From Conchocele bisecta (taxonomy: Eukaryota > Mollusca > Bivalvia > Lucinida > Thyasiridae), in assembly GCA_029237695.1 (NCBI GenBank), contig CM055265.1, positions 116,968,067-117,032,066 of the forward strand: DNA of 64,000 bases, in the 5' to 3' direction. This document shows positions 53,632 to 64,000 of this stretch, piece after piece (position 1 is the stretch's first letter; every line of letters starts with the position of its first letter). Position numbers and translations under genes: made by a program. Below the pieces are notes generated by a model, which was not told where the DNA came from, did no database searches, and saw only the letters and a program-made list of their open reading frames with translations.

Positions 53632-54096
53632 TTGTTCACAATTTCTTGTTTGTATGAGAGACTCCATTTGAAAGAGTCACACAGGTACTTTGCTCAGATG
53701 CAACTACAAATGTACGCGTGTGGTGTGTCGTATGGGGACATGCTTGTCCCAACGCCAGTCGACTGTATCATCACTAGAGTACCTAGGGACAACGGCTACA
53801 TTTCCGACATGCTACACAAACTGGAAGCTGTGTGGAGAGCCGCCATACTTCCAGAACTGCTTACCAGGCGGATTGAACGTGGAGCGGTGAAGGTGAATGT
53901 TCAACCGGAACTGTCAACGAGTCGAGACAAAACTCACTGTCTTTGTCAGACTACAACATATTTTGAGGACATGGTGGGATGCGACAAGTGCGACGAGTGC
54001 TTTCACCGAGCATGCATGAAGTTGAAACGTCTGCCAACAGCAAATACTTGGTACTGTCCGGCATGCAGGAAACTAGCAAAGGCTGCCAAGAAGTAA
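53632..54096 (+). CDS. YqaJ-like nuclease C-terminus fused to a PHD finger, 5' incomplete
   Basis: The reliable part starts at about 53656. LKESHRYFAQMQLQMYACG is the helix following the catalytic core of YqaJ/lambda-exonuclease-like recombinases (family pattern: H-x-Y-x-x-Q-x-Q-x-Q-M). It is followed by GYISDMLHKLEAVWRAAILPE. A PHD finger then follows: CLC (C-x-C), C-x2-C-x3-C-x-H and C-x2-C, in HCLCQTTTYFEDMVGCDKC...CFHRACMKL...WYCPACRKL, ending KAAKK. The stop is TAA at 54094-54096. The nuclease's Asp/Glu-x-Lys active site lies upstream and is not present, so the ORF is truncated or its earlier exons are missing. Genes of this kind are common in mollusc and cnidarian genomes and are often associated with mobile DNA. 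Function here is an inference. Confidence 0.65.
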   Translation: MFTISCLYERLHLKESHRYFAQMQLQMYACGVSYGDMLVPTPVDCIITRVPRDNGYISDMLHKLEAVWRAAILPELLTRRIERGAVKVNVQPELSTSRDKTHCLCQTTTYFEDMVGCDKCDECFHRACMKLKRLPTANTWYCPACRKLAKAAKK

Positions 54097-54411
54097 TGTA
54101 CAGACTTTGTCAATACGTGTAGTTGTGTCAAACATCAGTGTGTGCTTATGAAACGCTTGACGTAAAAACTTCATATTCGAACTTGACAAATTTCTACTTT
54201 CTTTTGTTTAAATACAGAGTACAAAAAACTACACGGTAAATTAAATTAAAACCAACATATACAAACATATCTTTTTACTGAACTGACCATGCTGACTGAG
54301 CAGGAAAATTTCATAATCCACCGCATAATATTGCAACATTACCAATAACCATGATAACTATTTGTACATATATGTGTTCAGCAAGTACATTTTTAAAAAA
54401 TCTTGAATAAA

Positions 54412-54594
54412 TGTGGCTGTGACTGGAGAAATGGAGCTTATGCGTTTTGCGACCAGTGTAGATCCAGATCAGCCTGTGCATCCGCACAGTCTGATCAGGA
54501 TCTACACTGTTCCACATTCCGTCTATAAAACATGTGCTGCTTGATCTACATTGGCACAATTCCCATAAGCCCAATTTCTCCAGTCACAGCCACA
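54412..54594. mobile_element. foldback MITE, TIR TGTGGCTGTGACTGGAGAAAT
   Basis: TGTGGCTGTGACTGGAGAAAT and ATTTCTCCAGTCACAGCCACA are inverted ends. The interior pairs AGTGTAGATCCAGATCAGCC with GATCAGGATCTACACTGTTC. A left-half copy is at about 55246-55335 and decayed relatives are near 6285 and 41990. Confidence 0.75.
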
Positions 54595-54757
54595 CATTAG
54601 CATATATGGAATGTGTGTGATTTTGCACTGACTAGCATTACACTATATGGACCACCAGCTGACAAAAGAGACCTACTCGATACTCAACTTGAGTAATTTC
54701 TACGTTTGTTTGAGTACCAAGTACTTACTCCAAAAACTGTTTAAGGCCAGCCCCAGG

Positions 54758-54948
54758 ACCCCTTTTCACTAAACTTCGTACAACTAAAATGTTTGTAAGT
54801 GCAAATTTAGGATCGTCTGGAAATTTCAATTGATGGATTTACATCCAATAAGTGTTTACAAGAAGACATGGTTAATGTGATATTTACAGTCAATACACAT
54901 TTTGCACCTACGAACATAGTTGTACGAAGTTTAGTGAAACGGCCCCCA
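54758..54948. mobile_element. MITE, TIR ..CCTTTTCACTAAAC, copy 5
   Basis: CCCTTTTCACTAAACTTCGTAC and GTTTAGTGAAACGGCCCCC are the inverted ends, with AACTAAAATGTTTGTAAGTGC inside. The central hairpin has been deleted (GATGGATTTACATCCAATAAG remains). Family of 25706-25949. Confidence 0.75.
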
Positions 54949-55039
54949 GGTGCTTTTTTTCTATGTCTTTCTGAGCATTTACTGAAAATCCACCGCCAAG
55001 ACGGAACACATTTTTTTATATATAACAAAACTTTCAAAG

Positions 55040-55335
55040 AGGTTATTCATGTAACTGTTCAGAAAACTCTATTACAAACTACATGTTAAATTAAAATAAA
55101 ATTTCAACATATACAAACAAATCTTTTTATTGAACTGACCATGAACATTTCACAATTAACCACATGATATTGCAACGTTACCAATACATATTTTTACATA
55201 TATTTGTTCAGCAGGTATAGCTAAACAAAAATATCTTGAATAAATGTGACTGTGACTGGAGAAATGGGGCTTATGCATTTTGCAACCAGTGTAGATCCAG
55301 ATCAGCCTGTGCATCCGCACAGTCTGATTAGATGA
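55040..55335 (+). repeat. second copy of the flank downstream of the PHD ORF
   Basis: CAACATATACAAACAAATCTTTTTATTGAACTGACCATG and later TATCTTGAATAAATGTGACTGTGACTGG repeat the order seen at 54255-54440 with moderate divergence, including the left half of the foldback MITE. The second copy is not preceded by the PHD coding sequence. Confidence 0.65.
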
Positions 55336-55339
55336 GAAT

Positions 55340-57370
55340 ATAGCTGTTTCATTTTGTCTGTCCACCGGTTTCTTCCGTCGGTATGTGTATGCAGTTTGTG
55401 TCTCACCCACTTTAAATAGTGGAAAGGTAAACATAGCAGTTTCCCGCGGTATCTGCACTTCAGCGATTCAGCGATTTTTTTCAGTAGTTGAAATAGTTAG
55501 GAAAATGAATTAGAAAGTGGACTTAATTGACAGGTACCCTTGACGTATATTACCCAGCCCTGACCGTGCTTTACTCGTGCACCTCCGATGAATAAAATGG
55601 ACTACAATCTGACAAAACATACTTGACAAAACAGACTTATTTAATTCCCGATTGGAGTAAAATCTATTCAGATTGTACATACATGCGGAATAATCCATAT
55701 CGTTCCGTGTAGTGGTGCTAGTAGTTTTTTCGACCAAATGATACTGAATACTGGTCAGACTTCGGATGCTCAGACAGATCTGGCCATTCTGGGTCTTCAC
55801 TGACAACAAATATATAACTAGCTTATAAGATTAGTATATTAACATAGATCTTATGATCTAATGTATGTAAATTTTGTTCAACACAAATAATGTTTCATTA
55901 ATTGTTAAAAATGCTGAGGTTGCCGAGTTAACCTGACAAAACGGCCGACCACAGTCATAACGGCCGAATTGACACGACTACCCAAACCCGATAACGTTGA
56001 ATGGTTGCCAAACATATGGGCATAATATGCAAATGACTCATCAAAATGTGTAATGCAGTCTAATCTATAAATAAATGTGAGAAAATTCCAAAATCGGAAC
56101 TGTGTTTGTACAGCGTGTATGTTTCCGTCTTAGACGGCCGAAAACATCCGACCCCGCTCTAGTATAAGTCAGTACAATTACTGTCGTTCCACGTTTTGCT
56201 GCCGACGAACTTTTGGCCATTAAGCACATTAAATCGAAAAGAAATATTTAAATGTAAGTAATTTTTCATCAATAGTAAAAGTCACCCTCCCCCAAAAAAA
56301 TTATTTTATGAAATTCCGTCAAATATTGATTTTATTGCTAAAAAACTATCTTCTTAAGGGAATTTAACACGAGGTCTAAAAATAAATTTGGTAAAATTAT
56401 TTTTCACTTGTAGACCGATTTTCAAAATCTAACTTTTGTTTTCTTATTTACATCATATCCAAGCTATCTAGCCAGGTTTCGGAGTCAAACACCTCCCCTA
56501 TCTCTTCCACCTCTTTTCCCCCATATAAATGTTTAAGCTGTTAAATCAATATTTGATGGAATTTCATCACACAAAAACATTTCGGGATGGTGACTTTTTT
56601 GTTAATGGTGAAAAAGTACTTACATTTAAATATTTTTTAGAATTAATGTGTTTAATAGCCAATAGTTCGTCGGCAGGAAAACGTGGAACAGACAGTAGAT
56701 ATGACGTATCGTGGCAGATGTATTACATTTAATGGTAAAATAAAATATAGTATCTACTAGTATCTCGACACAAATGTGTAACCATCTTGGAATTTTAAAT
56801 CGCAACTCTATTAAGTTGCCATATTCCATCATACATTGCAAACTCGTTTACTTCGGTATATCACCAAACCACAGACGCAGGCAGGCCCGTACGCAGGAAT
56901 TAATTTAGGGGGGGGGGGGTGCGTTATCGACGGCGCAAAGGGCAAACATTGTTGTTTTGCACATTTACGAACAGACCTTGGCAGATTAACCATTTAACCC
57001 CTAAATAACTGGAATGGATTTTGATATGTTAATTTTGCAACCCATTCCAATCATCACAAAATGATTTTCAGACCAGTCCATTTATGATCATGAGGTGTTT
57101 TTTTATTTCTCACAATTATGACAATTACTTTTCAAAAAGTGCAGATCCAGTAGTATATAGGGGTCAGTTCATTACCGTGACACATGGTAAGCGCGTATGC
57201 GCGTGTTTATGTCCCCACATGTATCAAAAAGTATAGCCTGTGAATATGGCGAGAAATATGAAACAAATGCCTCCACCCTCATCCTCCAACGAGTTGGTAT
57301 TGGTGGTTGAGGGTGGATTCATTTTTCCGAATTTTGTAAATTCGAAAAACTGATTAAATAAACTTTTTAA
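55340..57370. other. no gene recognised
   Basis: Contains a fragment (56310-56500) similar to 14090-14280 (TCAAATATTGATTTTATTG, GGGAATTTAACA and an inverted AGCTATCTAGCCAGGTTTC), a solo CAGGCCCGTACGCAG end at 56882, a G-run at 56909-56920 and a CCACCCTCATCC/GGTTGAGGGTGG hairpin near 57270-57315. The 67-, 99- and 100-codon frames show no domain. Confidence 0.45.
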
Positions 57371-57373
57371 AAT

Positions 57374-59319
57374 TTAAATAAACCCCATAAACCCATCAAG
57401 TGCCACTATTCCCACTTCCCTCCAATTCTCGATTAATGGTGTAGGTAGTTCTCCAACCCGCTCCCGAGCGATCAGCTCCCGAGTGGATTGGTGCTGGTAG
57501 AGTGGAGCCGTGTGTATACCGTCGGGTTGTACTCGCCTCTTGTCGTAATAGGCTGATAGTCCTAACTTTTGCTACGTATATGTTTTCATAACGCCGTCCC
57601 TCATTCGGAATCCGCGGTTTTTACCCATGTCTCGTTCCCCGGTGTCTTCTTCGTCGCGTCCCCACTCCAACGCTTTCTTATATCGGTTCCAGGTTAACGC
57701 GTTCTGCCGGGCAGACAAAACTTTTGCAGAATGTTTCATTTTTCCCTCCGTTTTCTCCGGTAACTTCTCCACAAAGTAACACTTGCTCGATAGAGCAATG
57801 GCCCGATCTCCGTAAAATTCTACCTTGAAAAGTCCAGGCGTTCTGTTACTCCTTTCACTCCACACCAACCTATTTTTCTTACCGTTCTCATACTCATCAC
57901 ACAGGGGGTGGGGGGGGGGGATGGGGGGGGGGGGTACCAGACAGTCCAAACTTCTGTATATCTCCTTTCGTCGCCCGGGTTTCTTGCTTACTTCCATGTA
58001 TAGACTGTCTGTATCCATTTGTATTAATTTAAAATCTGCCCGATCTATATATTTATCTAAAAAGTCGTAGTAAAAGCCTTACATTCTCCGTTTGGCCATT
58101 TGGTACACGGCTATCCCACAATGGAACGGTCTATTCATAACCTCATTAACTTTTCTAGAAGATATCTCGTACGAGGCACCGATCTCCTCCATATCGTGGA
58201 AGAACGCGGATCTCAAAGCTTTGTCTACATGGTTCTCGTCTTTTGTGTACGTCGTATTCAAATGTTTTTCGGGAGATTCTATCATCTTTCCGCAGCACGA
58301 GTTACCTATTAATTTCATTATGTCCCCAAATGGGCGCTTTACTACTATCAACATCGGCAGCTTTCCGCGCAGCAGTAACTTATTCTACAAACCATCTGAA
58401 GGGTTTGCCTCTTTTGTACTCAATAAACCTATATATTCCGGTAAGGACAAGTCCGTGCTGCCTAGTAGGGGGGTGTATATCAACATCTTCTTAGCTTCCA
58501 TGGCTCCAACTAGTTTTTTACCTATTCCTCATTTACGGCCCGTATCTTTCAAATATTTTAACATGTGATCTGGCACTTCCTCCTCCTCAACTACTCGGTT
58601 AATAAATAATGGGGACATCTCTGAAAATCTATCTTTTAAGTTAGCTGGAACCTCTATATCCGCCTCAACAAATCCGAAGAATTCGCTTTTTAATATTTTG
58701 TTGGTAAATTCGTCTATGAAATCAAGATCGTGAGGATTTTGTGGGGCCGGGTAAACTATTTCCTTACCGCAGGGCATCACCTGCATTAATGAAAATAGAT
58801 ACAGAGCGTTAGCGTCCAACCCCATACCGTGGCACAACTTTTCCTCTCACCTTCCGGTGTTGATCTAATTTTTGTGACCCCGGCTTCCGCGTATCGGGAA
58901 AATACGATTGCCGGTCCCCCGACCAGCGCCCCTTTCTACATTTCGTACGCCTCAGCCGAGGGGGCATACAGCGGTTCACATTCTGCGGCGGCCTTCGCAC
59001 TTTCCTTAGTTCTATAAGATTTTATGTGTTCTTTTATTGTCCCCCTAAGAAGGTACTGCAGCGCGACTCCGGGCAGGGTAACTGCGTCTTGAAACATGTC
59101 AATACATTTATCCTTGTAAAAATTGGACATCTTACCTATCGCCTCTACAAATGGGGATACGTCCAAATCATTATAATATCTCAACCAATCCCGGAATGTC
59201 TTCATATTTTTATCGTTATAAATCCTATTACACACTTCCAGCTGCGCTTCATTTATTTCTTCTTTAGGATTAAGTTGGTTGCCCCAGTGATCGATATCTG
59301 GTAGCCCCGGATAATCAAA
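57374..59319 (-). pseudogene. Polinton/adintovirus-like DNA polymerase B, C-terminal half, broken
   Basis: This half follows the exonuclease part at 61901-63865. In order, from high to low coordinates: the TPR1-like region with MKTFRDWLRYYNDLDVSPF (near 59200) and TLPGVALQYL; palm motif A as LDANALYL (near 58800-58820); the KKLVGAMEAKKMLIYTPLL strand; motif B as KLIGNSCCGK (58286-58315); motif C as MDTDSLY (58000-58018); and the C-terminal GLFKVEFYGDRAIALSSK. Breaks: in-frame stops at 58936-58938, 58529-58531, 58385-58387, 58079-58081 and 57572-57574, plus frameshifts near 58850 and around 58360-58420. It cannot make a working enzyme. Motif B normally has NSxYG; here the tyrosine position is cysteine. 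A C/G-rich insertion codes a proline run after motif C. Confidence 0.85.
57903..57936. repeat. G-rich low-complexity tract within the polymerase
   Basis: An almost pure G tract on plus, (GGGGTGGG...GATGGGG...), reads as a Pro-rich stretch (VPPPPIPPPHP) on the coding strand after motif C. Related polymerases are not expected to have this, so it is probably a late microsatellite expansion; it keeps the frame. Confidence 0.6.
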
Positions 59320-61900
59320 TTGTATCCCCCGGACTCCGTCGGGGGATACTATGGATTTGACAGCGCGCCACGTCCTCGTCCGCGTCCGCCGCAGACACTT
59401 CTTGTCCGGAGCATAACTCGAACACCCTTTGGAATATTTTCATGAAACTTCACACATGCATAGACCACGACCCGAAGGTGTGTCGCGCGCAAGAATGACA
59501 ACTCTTGCATAGCTAATTTTTTAGTTATCTCCCTTTTTTGTTTCTCGCACTGATTTCGTGTCCGGAGCATAACTCCACCACCCTTTGGAATATTTTCATG
59601 AAACTTCACACATGCATAGACCACGACCCGAAGGTGTGTCGCGCACAAGAATGACAACTCTTGCATAGCTAATTTTTTAGTTATCTCCCTTTTTTGTTTC
59701 GCGCACTGATTGACCATAACTCGACCACCCTTTGGAATATTTTTATGAAACTGAACACATTCAATTAGACCACGAACCGAAGGTGTGAAGTGCACAAGAA
59801 TGACAACTCTTGCATAGCTAATTTTTGAGTTATCTCCCTTTTTTGTTTTCGCTCACTGATTTCCTGTCCGGAGCATAACTCGACCACCCTTTGGAATATT
59901 TTCATGAAACTTCACACATGCATAGACCATGACCCGGAGGTGTGTCGCGCACAAGAATGACAACTCTTGCGTAGCTAATTTTTGAGTTATCTCCCTTTTT
60001 TGTTTCGCGCACTCTACAAACTGGACAATAATGCATGAAGACCTGTTTTCTCGTCTGCTCTGTACACTTTTCTCGTGTGCTCTGTACACCTTACCTGTAG
60101 AGAGAACAATAGAAACTGGGAGAACCATGTGCTAGCATGGGCTAGCATGTGCAGATGTCCAGTGCTTGACCACTGTTGACCAGTTAATTTATACAGGTAA
60201 ATTACTACATTGGGTCCTGTGTTGAAAATATTGTGGCATTATGTGGACTTGTGCAGATATATGTAGATAAATATAGGACTATTAAAAAAAATCTGGTCTC
60301 CAATAGCAAGCATTATTATTTTTTTCCTTTTTTTTTTAATTTGTTTGTTGTTTTTTTTTGTTAATTTTTTTTTCCTTTTTTTTTCCTTTTTTTTTTTTTT
60401 TTTCCTTTTTTGTTTTCCTTTTTTTTTCAAATTATTTTTCTTTTGTTTTGTCTATTAGCATAAGGTCGTAAGTGCTATATACAGACTATTCACCTGTGCA
60501 TGTGCTAGCATGTGCAACTGACCACTGACCACTTACAGGTAATTTATACAGGTAAATGATTATATTACATTTCCGTAAACTGTGTTGAAAATATTGTGCC
60601 ATTATGTGGACCTGTTCAGATATATGTAGATAAATATAGGACTATTAAAAAAAAATTCTGTGCTCCAGTAGAAAGCATTATTATTTTTAAACTTTTTTTT
60701 TCCATTTTTTTTTTTCATTTTTTTTTTTCAAATTATTTTTCAATTTTTGTCTAGTAGCATAAGGTGGTAAGTGCTATATACAGACTATTCACCTGTGCAT
60801 GTGCTAGCATGTGCAACTGACCACTGACAACTTACAGGTAATGTATACAGGTAAATGATTATATTACATTTCCGTAAACTGTGTTGAAAATATTGTGGGA
60901 ATATGTGGACCTGTGTATATATGATATGTAGATAAATATAGGACTATTAAAAAACATTCTGGGTTCCAGTAGGGAGCATTATTCTTTTTCTTTTTTTTAA
61001 TTTAATTTTTTTTTCCATTTTTTTTTTTACATTCTTTTTCAATTTTTTAACTGACCACTAACTTATTACAGGTAATTTATACAGGTACATTATTACATTT
61101 CCGTAAACTGTGTTGACAATATTGTGGCAGTATGTGGACCTGTGCAGATATATGTAGATAAATATAGGACTATTAACAAAAATTCTGGGCTCCAGTAGCG
61201 AGCATTATTTAAAAAAAAAAAAATTGTATATTACATTTCCGTAAACTGTGTTGAAAATATTGTGGCATTAGGTGGACCTGTGCAGATATATGTAGATAAA
61301 TATAGCACTATTAAAAAAAAAATCTGGGCTCCAGTAGCAAGCATTATTATTTTTTATTTTTCAACTTTTTTTTAATTGTTTTTAAAAAAAAAATTTTTAC
61401 ATTCTTTTTCAATTTTTTAACTGACCACTAACTTATTACAGGTAATTGATACAGCTAAATTATTACATTTACCTAAACTGTGTTGACAATATTGTGGCAG
61501 TATGTGGACCTGTGCAGATATATGTAGATAAATATAGGACTATTAAAGAAAATTCTCGGCTCCAGTAGCGAGCATTATTTTTTTTATTTACATTCTATAT
61601 TACATTTCCGTCAACTGTGTTGAAACTATTGTGGTATTATGTGCACCTGTGCAGATATATGTACATAAATATAGGACTATTAACAAATAATTCTGCGCTC
61701 CGGTAGCTTCACACATGCATAGATCCTAAAGGTGTGTCGCTCAAGAATGACAACTCTTGCATCACTAATTGTTTAGTTATCTCCCTTTGTCCGTCACCGA
61801 TTTTGTCTCCGGAGCATAACTCGATCACCCTTTTTTCAAACTACTTGTGTATCTGGGGAGGGGGATACACATGCGCTTGTCGACAAGCGTCCATTTCTAG
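59320..61900 (+). mobile_element. non-autonomous Helitron-like element, copy 3, inserted in the polymerase
   Basis: The termini are the same as at 7640 and 38167: TTGTATCCCCCGG with the hairpin (59322-59349), and the palindrome CGCTTGTCGACAAGCG (61874-61889) then TCCATTTCTAG ending at 61900. The left flank ends in A (59319) and the right begins with T (61901). Coding sequence on the two sides is in register with nothing duplicated, so the element spans exactly 2581 bp. Content: four to five ~155-bp units (59395-60010), AT-rich units with GTGGACCTGTGCAGATATATG and long T tracts (60180-61690), and one partial 155-bp unit at the right. The GTCC part of copies 1 and 2 is absent. Confidence 0.85.
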
Positions 61901-63865
61901 TTTATCTGGGGAATCAAACCATTCGTATGAAAAGTGGGACTTTTTTCCTTCGCAACCGTATGCCTTTATCCACTTGTCGTATGAGGTTTCTGGACTGAGG
62001 TATAATTTTACGTCTAGAAATCTGAACTCGGGTGTAAATAGGAATATCGTCGTGCTTGCATTTTCCCCCACTAGAACCTTTGGTGTGGTGTCGGTCAATA
62101 CTCCGATGAAATGTTTTTTGATGAGATTTATATCGTATCGGCTACAATTAAACCCAATTACGGGAACTTGATCGATCCACCTATTGATGTCGCGTTGCTG
62201 GGTAACTGGAAGTTTATCTATATAGGTGGGCATCTGTTCTTTACCAACCGCTTCTCGTATATTCTTACCCCGTTTCTGTATGTCCTCCATAAAGAGCGCC
62301 ACCAATTTGGAGGGATCTGTTTCACATATGTGGGTTATTTCGGTGCATATCGTATCGCCGATACTCACGCTTATGGGAACGTGCTCGCTTACAAACTCGA
62401 GATTACCTTTCTTACTCCTGCATCGACTATCACCTTCACCCAACACCAATTGTGAATTGGAGGATTTCGATAAATACACTTCAAAATCGTATACAATCTG
62501 GTGCGGGTAAATTATTGTCGGGTGGTCTCCAATATTGGGTTCAACGTCGCCTGTATAAGCGCACTCCCAAATTTGAACTAATTTGCACTCCTTCAAGATT
62601 GCACCGTTTCTCGTGTAGGGTTTTTGGCGTTCTCTCTCCCTCCACTGAAAATGCTCAGGGCACCCGTGCCAATAGCACCCGTGAAATTGGTAAGCCGTGT
62701 TGGTTTCCTCACAAAATCCGTCGACTGGCGCTCCTGCCACAAGTCTCTCACCGCCGTGGCCACAGTGCGCAGTGTGAATATGGGGTCCGTAGAAAGAATT
62801 GAGCCAACTTGTCGCTTTCTTACTCGCGTGAGATCTGGGGTAAAAGGCCTTTCGAACGCAGATGCTGGTCTATCGATCTGAGCACATTTGCACGTGAGCT
62901 TCGTCACCCCTCCCATAATGTGCTCGCGTGTCTTTTTAAATAACTAGATTTCGTGAATCTCTGATCGCAGGCGCCACAACATGTCTTGGTGACCTTGTCC
63001 ATGTCGGTAATCAAGAACGCGTGATTGTTGTAAATTCCTATTTTCATTTTCTTCGTCCCGAGTTCGTCATAGTGCGCCGCCACTTTCCTTAAATACCATG
63101 TACCGCCCTCAACCGGCTCATACACCTCAATCCCTATCTTACACCACTCCTCCACTTTGTTAAGGTCATCGAACGGTATAGGCCCGGACGGCCGCTTACA
63201 TCCTTTACTTTCACAGAAATCCAAATATTCTTGTGCTAAAGCTTGCGTCGCTGTTAAGCATCGGTCCGCCCGGAGTTTAGTTGTGTGGAGAACTATGCAC
63301 CTGAATAGACAGTGGGCGTCATTGAATGCGTCCAAGGGTTTCATCCCCTTACAGTGTCGCAACCATTCTGGGAGCAGCCCTCCAGCTATTTCTGAGGACT
63401 TCATCCCCATACCCCCCTCAGCAGTCTTGGGCTTGGAGGCCAGAATTATTTTAACCGTAACACCCACCCACCTAACAAACGTCCATTTTGTGTTCGGCCG
63501 TTCGATTTTGTCGATGTTCAGCCGGGTTTCCTTCTGCTCGTTAACGCACTTACCAGCTTCCTTATACTCTTTAAGCCAGGGACTTCCCTTCAGTTGTTTA
63601 TGAAATATTATTATTTTTGGCCTCCCTCGCTCGTCATTCTTTTCGATGTGCGCTAATTTATATGAAAAGGAATATCTCAAATATAAACTTCCCGTTAATG
63701 TCGGCGCAACTTCATCCATTATTCGTTTCGATATGTTCCCCTGAACGCCTCGTTTTAGAGTTATCGACACCACGCGACGACCCTTCTCAATTTTTCTCTC
63801 CGTCTGTGCGTAGTATTCCAGTTTAGGAGGGCAGTTTTCGGTACCCGCCGTTGTTGCGGGGCAAT
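61901..63865 (-). pseudogene. Polinton/adintovirus-like DNA polymerase B, N-terminal half, broken
   Basis: From high to low coordinates: an N-terminal domain of about 290 codons with DAHCLFRCIVLH and, later, YNNHAFLITDMD; a C-x2-C-x12-H half zinc finger (CGACDQRFTKSSYLKRH, near 62930-62980); a frame change; a short segment with IDRPASAFERPF; another frame change; then a 280-codon stretch with an endonuclease-like motif FHGCYWHGCPEH (near 62650-62690), exonuclease motifs DFE (about 62482) and GFNCSRYDINL (about 62120-62155), and YLSPETSYDKW. It stops at the Helitron-like insertion. This order is that of the large PolB of Polinton/Maverick elements. Two frameshifts lie in 62750-62930. No convincing start codon is visible; the frame opens at about 63865. 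Confidence 0.85.
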
Positions 63866-63999
63866 ACGCTCACTCAACTCCGTTGAAGCTGTTGGAGAAT
63901 ACCTTACAGGGTTTTTAATATATTTTTTACGGGGGTGGGTCACCACTTTTTTGTCGTTTTCAAGCCCTAGTTGCTTGCTCCCGAGCTGTTTGGAGATTT
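63761..63999 (-). CDS. open frame entering from the right edge
   Basis: From the right edge, a lysine- and arginine-rich frame (for example KVVTHPRKKYIKNPVRY) runs to a stop at 63761 and overlaps the start of the polymerase frame. It may be the end of a neighbouring gene of the same element or an N-terminal part of the polymerase displaced by a frameshift. I do not recognise it. Confidence 0.25.
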   Translation of the reverse strand, partial: ISKQLGSKQLGLENDKKVVTHPRKKYIKNPVRYSPTASTELSERIAPQQRRVPKTALLNWNTTHRRREKLRRVVAWCR

Positions 64000-64000
64000 G

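Overview
The window is animal nuclear DNA, most likely from a bivalve mollusc. The coding exons are separated by long introns with GT/AG splice sites, and the rest is packed with short nested mobile elements. Several of these have the layout known from bivalve non-autonomous Helitron-type repeats: a hairpin end, a GTCC/GTC/GGGCGG microsatellite, then 145-180 bp tandem units. I cannot name the species from sequence alone.

Host genes. A first exon of TP53RK (Bud32-type kinase of the KEOPS complex) lies at 1969-2182 on the minus strand, and the rest of that gene runs off the left edge. Four exons of a GDAP1-type mitochondrial outer-membrane GST-like protein lie at 12419-12617, 18520-18690, 22467-22667 and 24838-25169 on the plus strand. 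Their reading phases agree at every junction and they end in a C-terminal membrane anchor. The N-terminal exon was not found.

Layout. 1-2.2 kb: two small convergent ORFs of unknown origin and TP53RK exon 1. 2.8-12.3 kb: nested SINEs, MITEs and one 3.5 kb Helitron-like element. 12.4-25.2 kb: GDAP1, with introns filled by MITEs, SINEs and core-repeat elements. 25.4-48.5 kb: no convincing gene; MITE families, a decayed ~175 bp array carrying GGCCGCCAT motifs, a second Helitron-like copy, and several SINEs. 48.5-64 kb: a graveyard of larger elements. It holds a broken FtsK/HerA-type packaging ATPase with an intact 107-codon ORF beside it, an L1/Tx1-like LINE fragment, a YqaJ-like plus PHD-finger ORF, and a long, heavily broken protein-primed-type B-family DNA polymerase of Polinton/Maverick (adintovirus-like) type. 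A third Helitron-like copy splits that polymerase.

Main points for a second look. (1) Several core-repeat families with otherwise different sequence keep GGTCAAGGTCA in most tandem units. This is a directly repeated AGGTCA, a nuclear-receptor DR0 or extended half-site. (2) The Helitron-like element is bounded exactly by its insertion in polymerase coding sequence: A/T target, no target duplication, terminal palindrome then CTAG. (3) Many insertions keep clear target-site duplications, so families can be assigned and layers dated relative to each other. All calls come from reading the sequence; no database search was possible.
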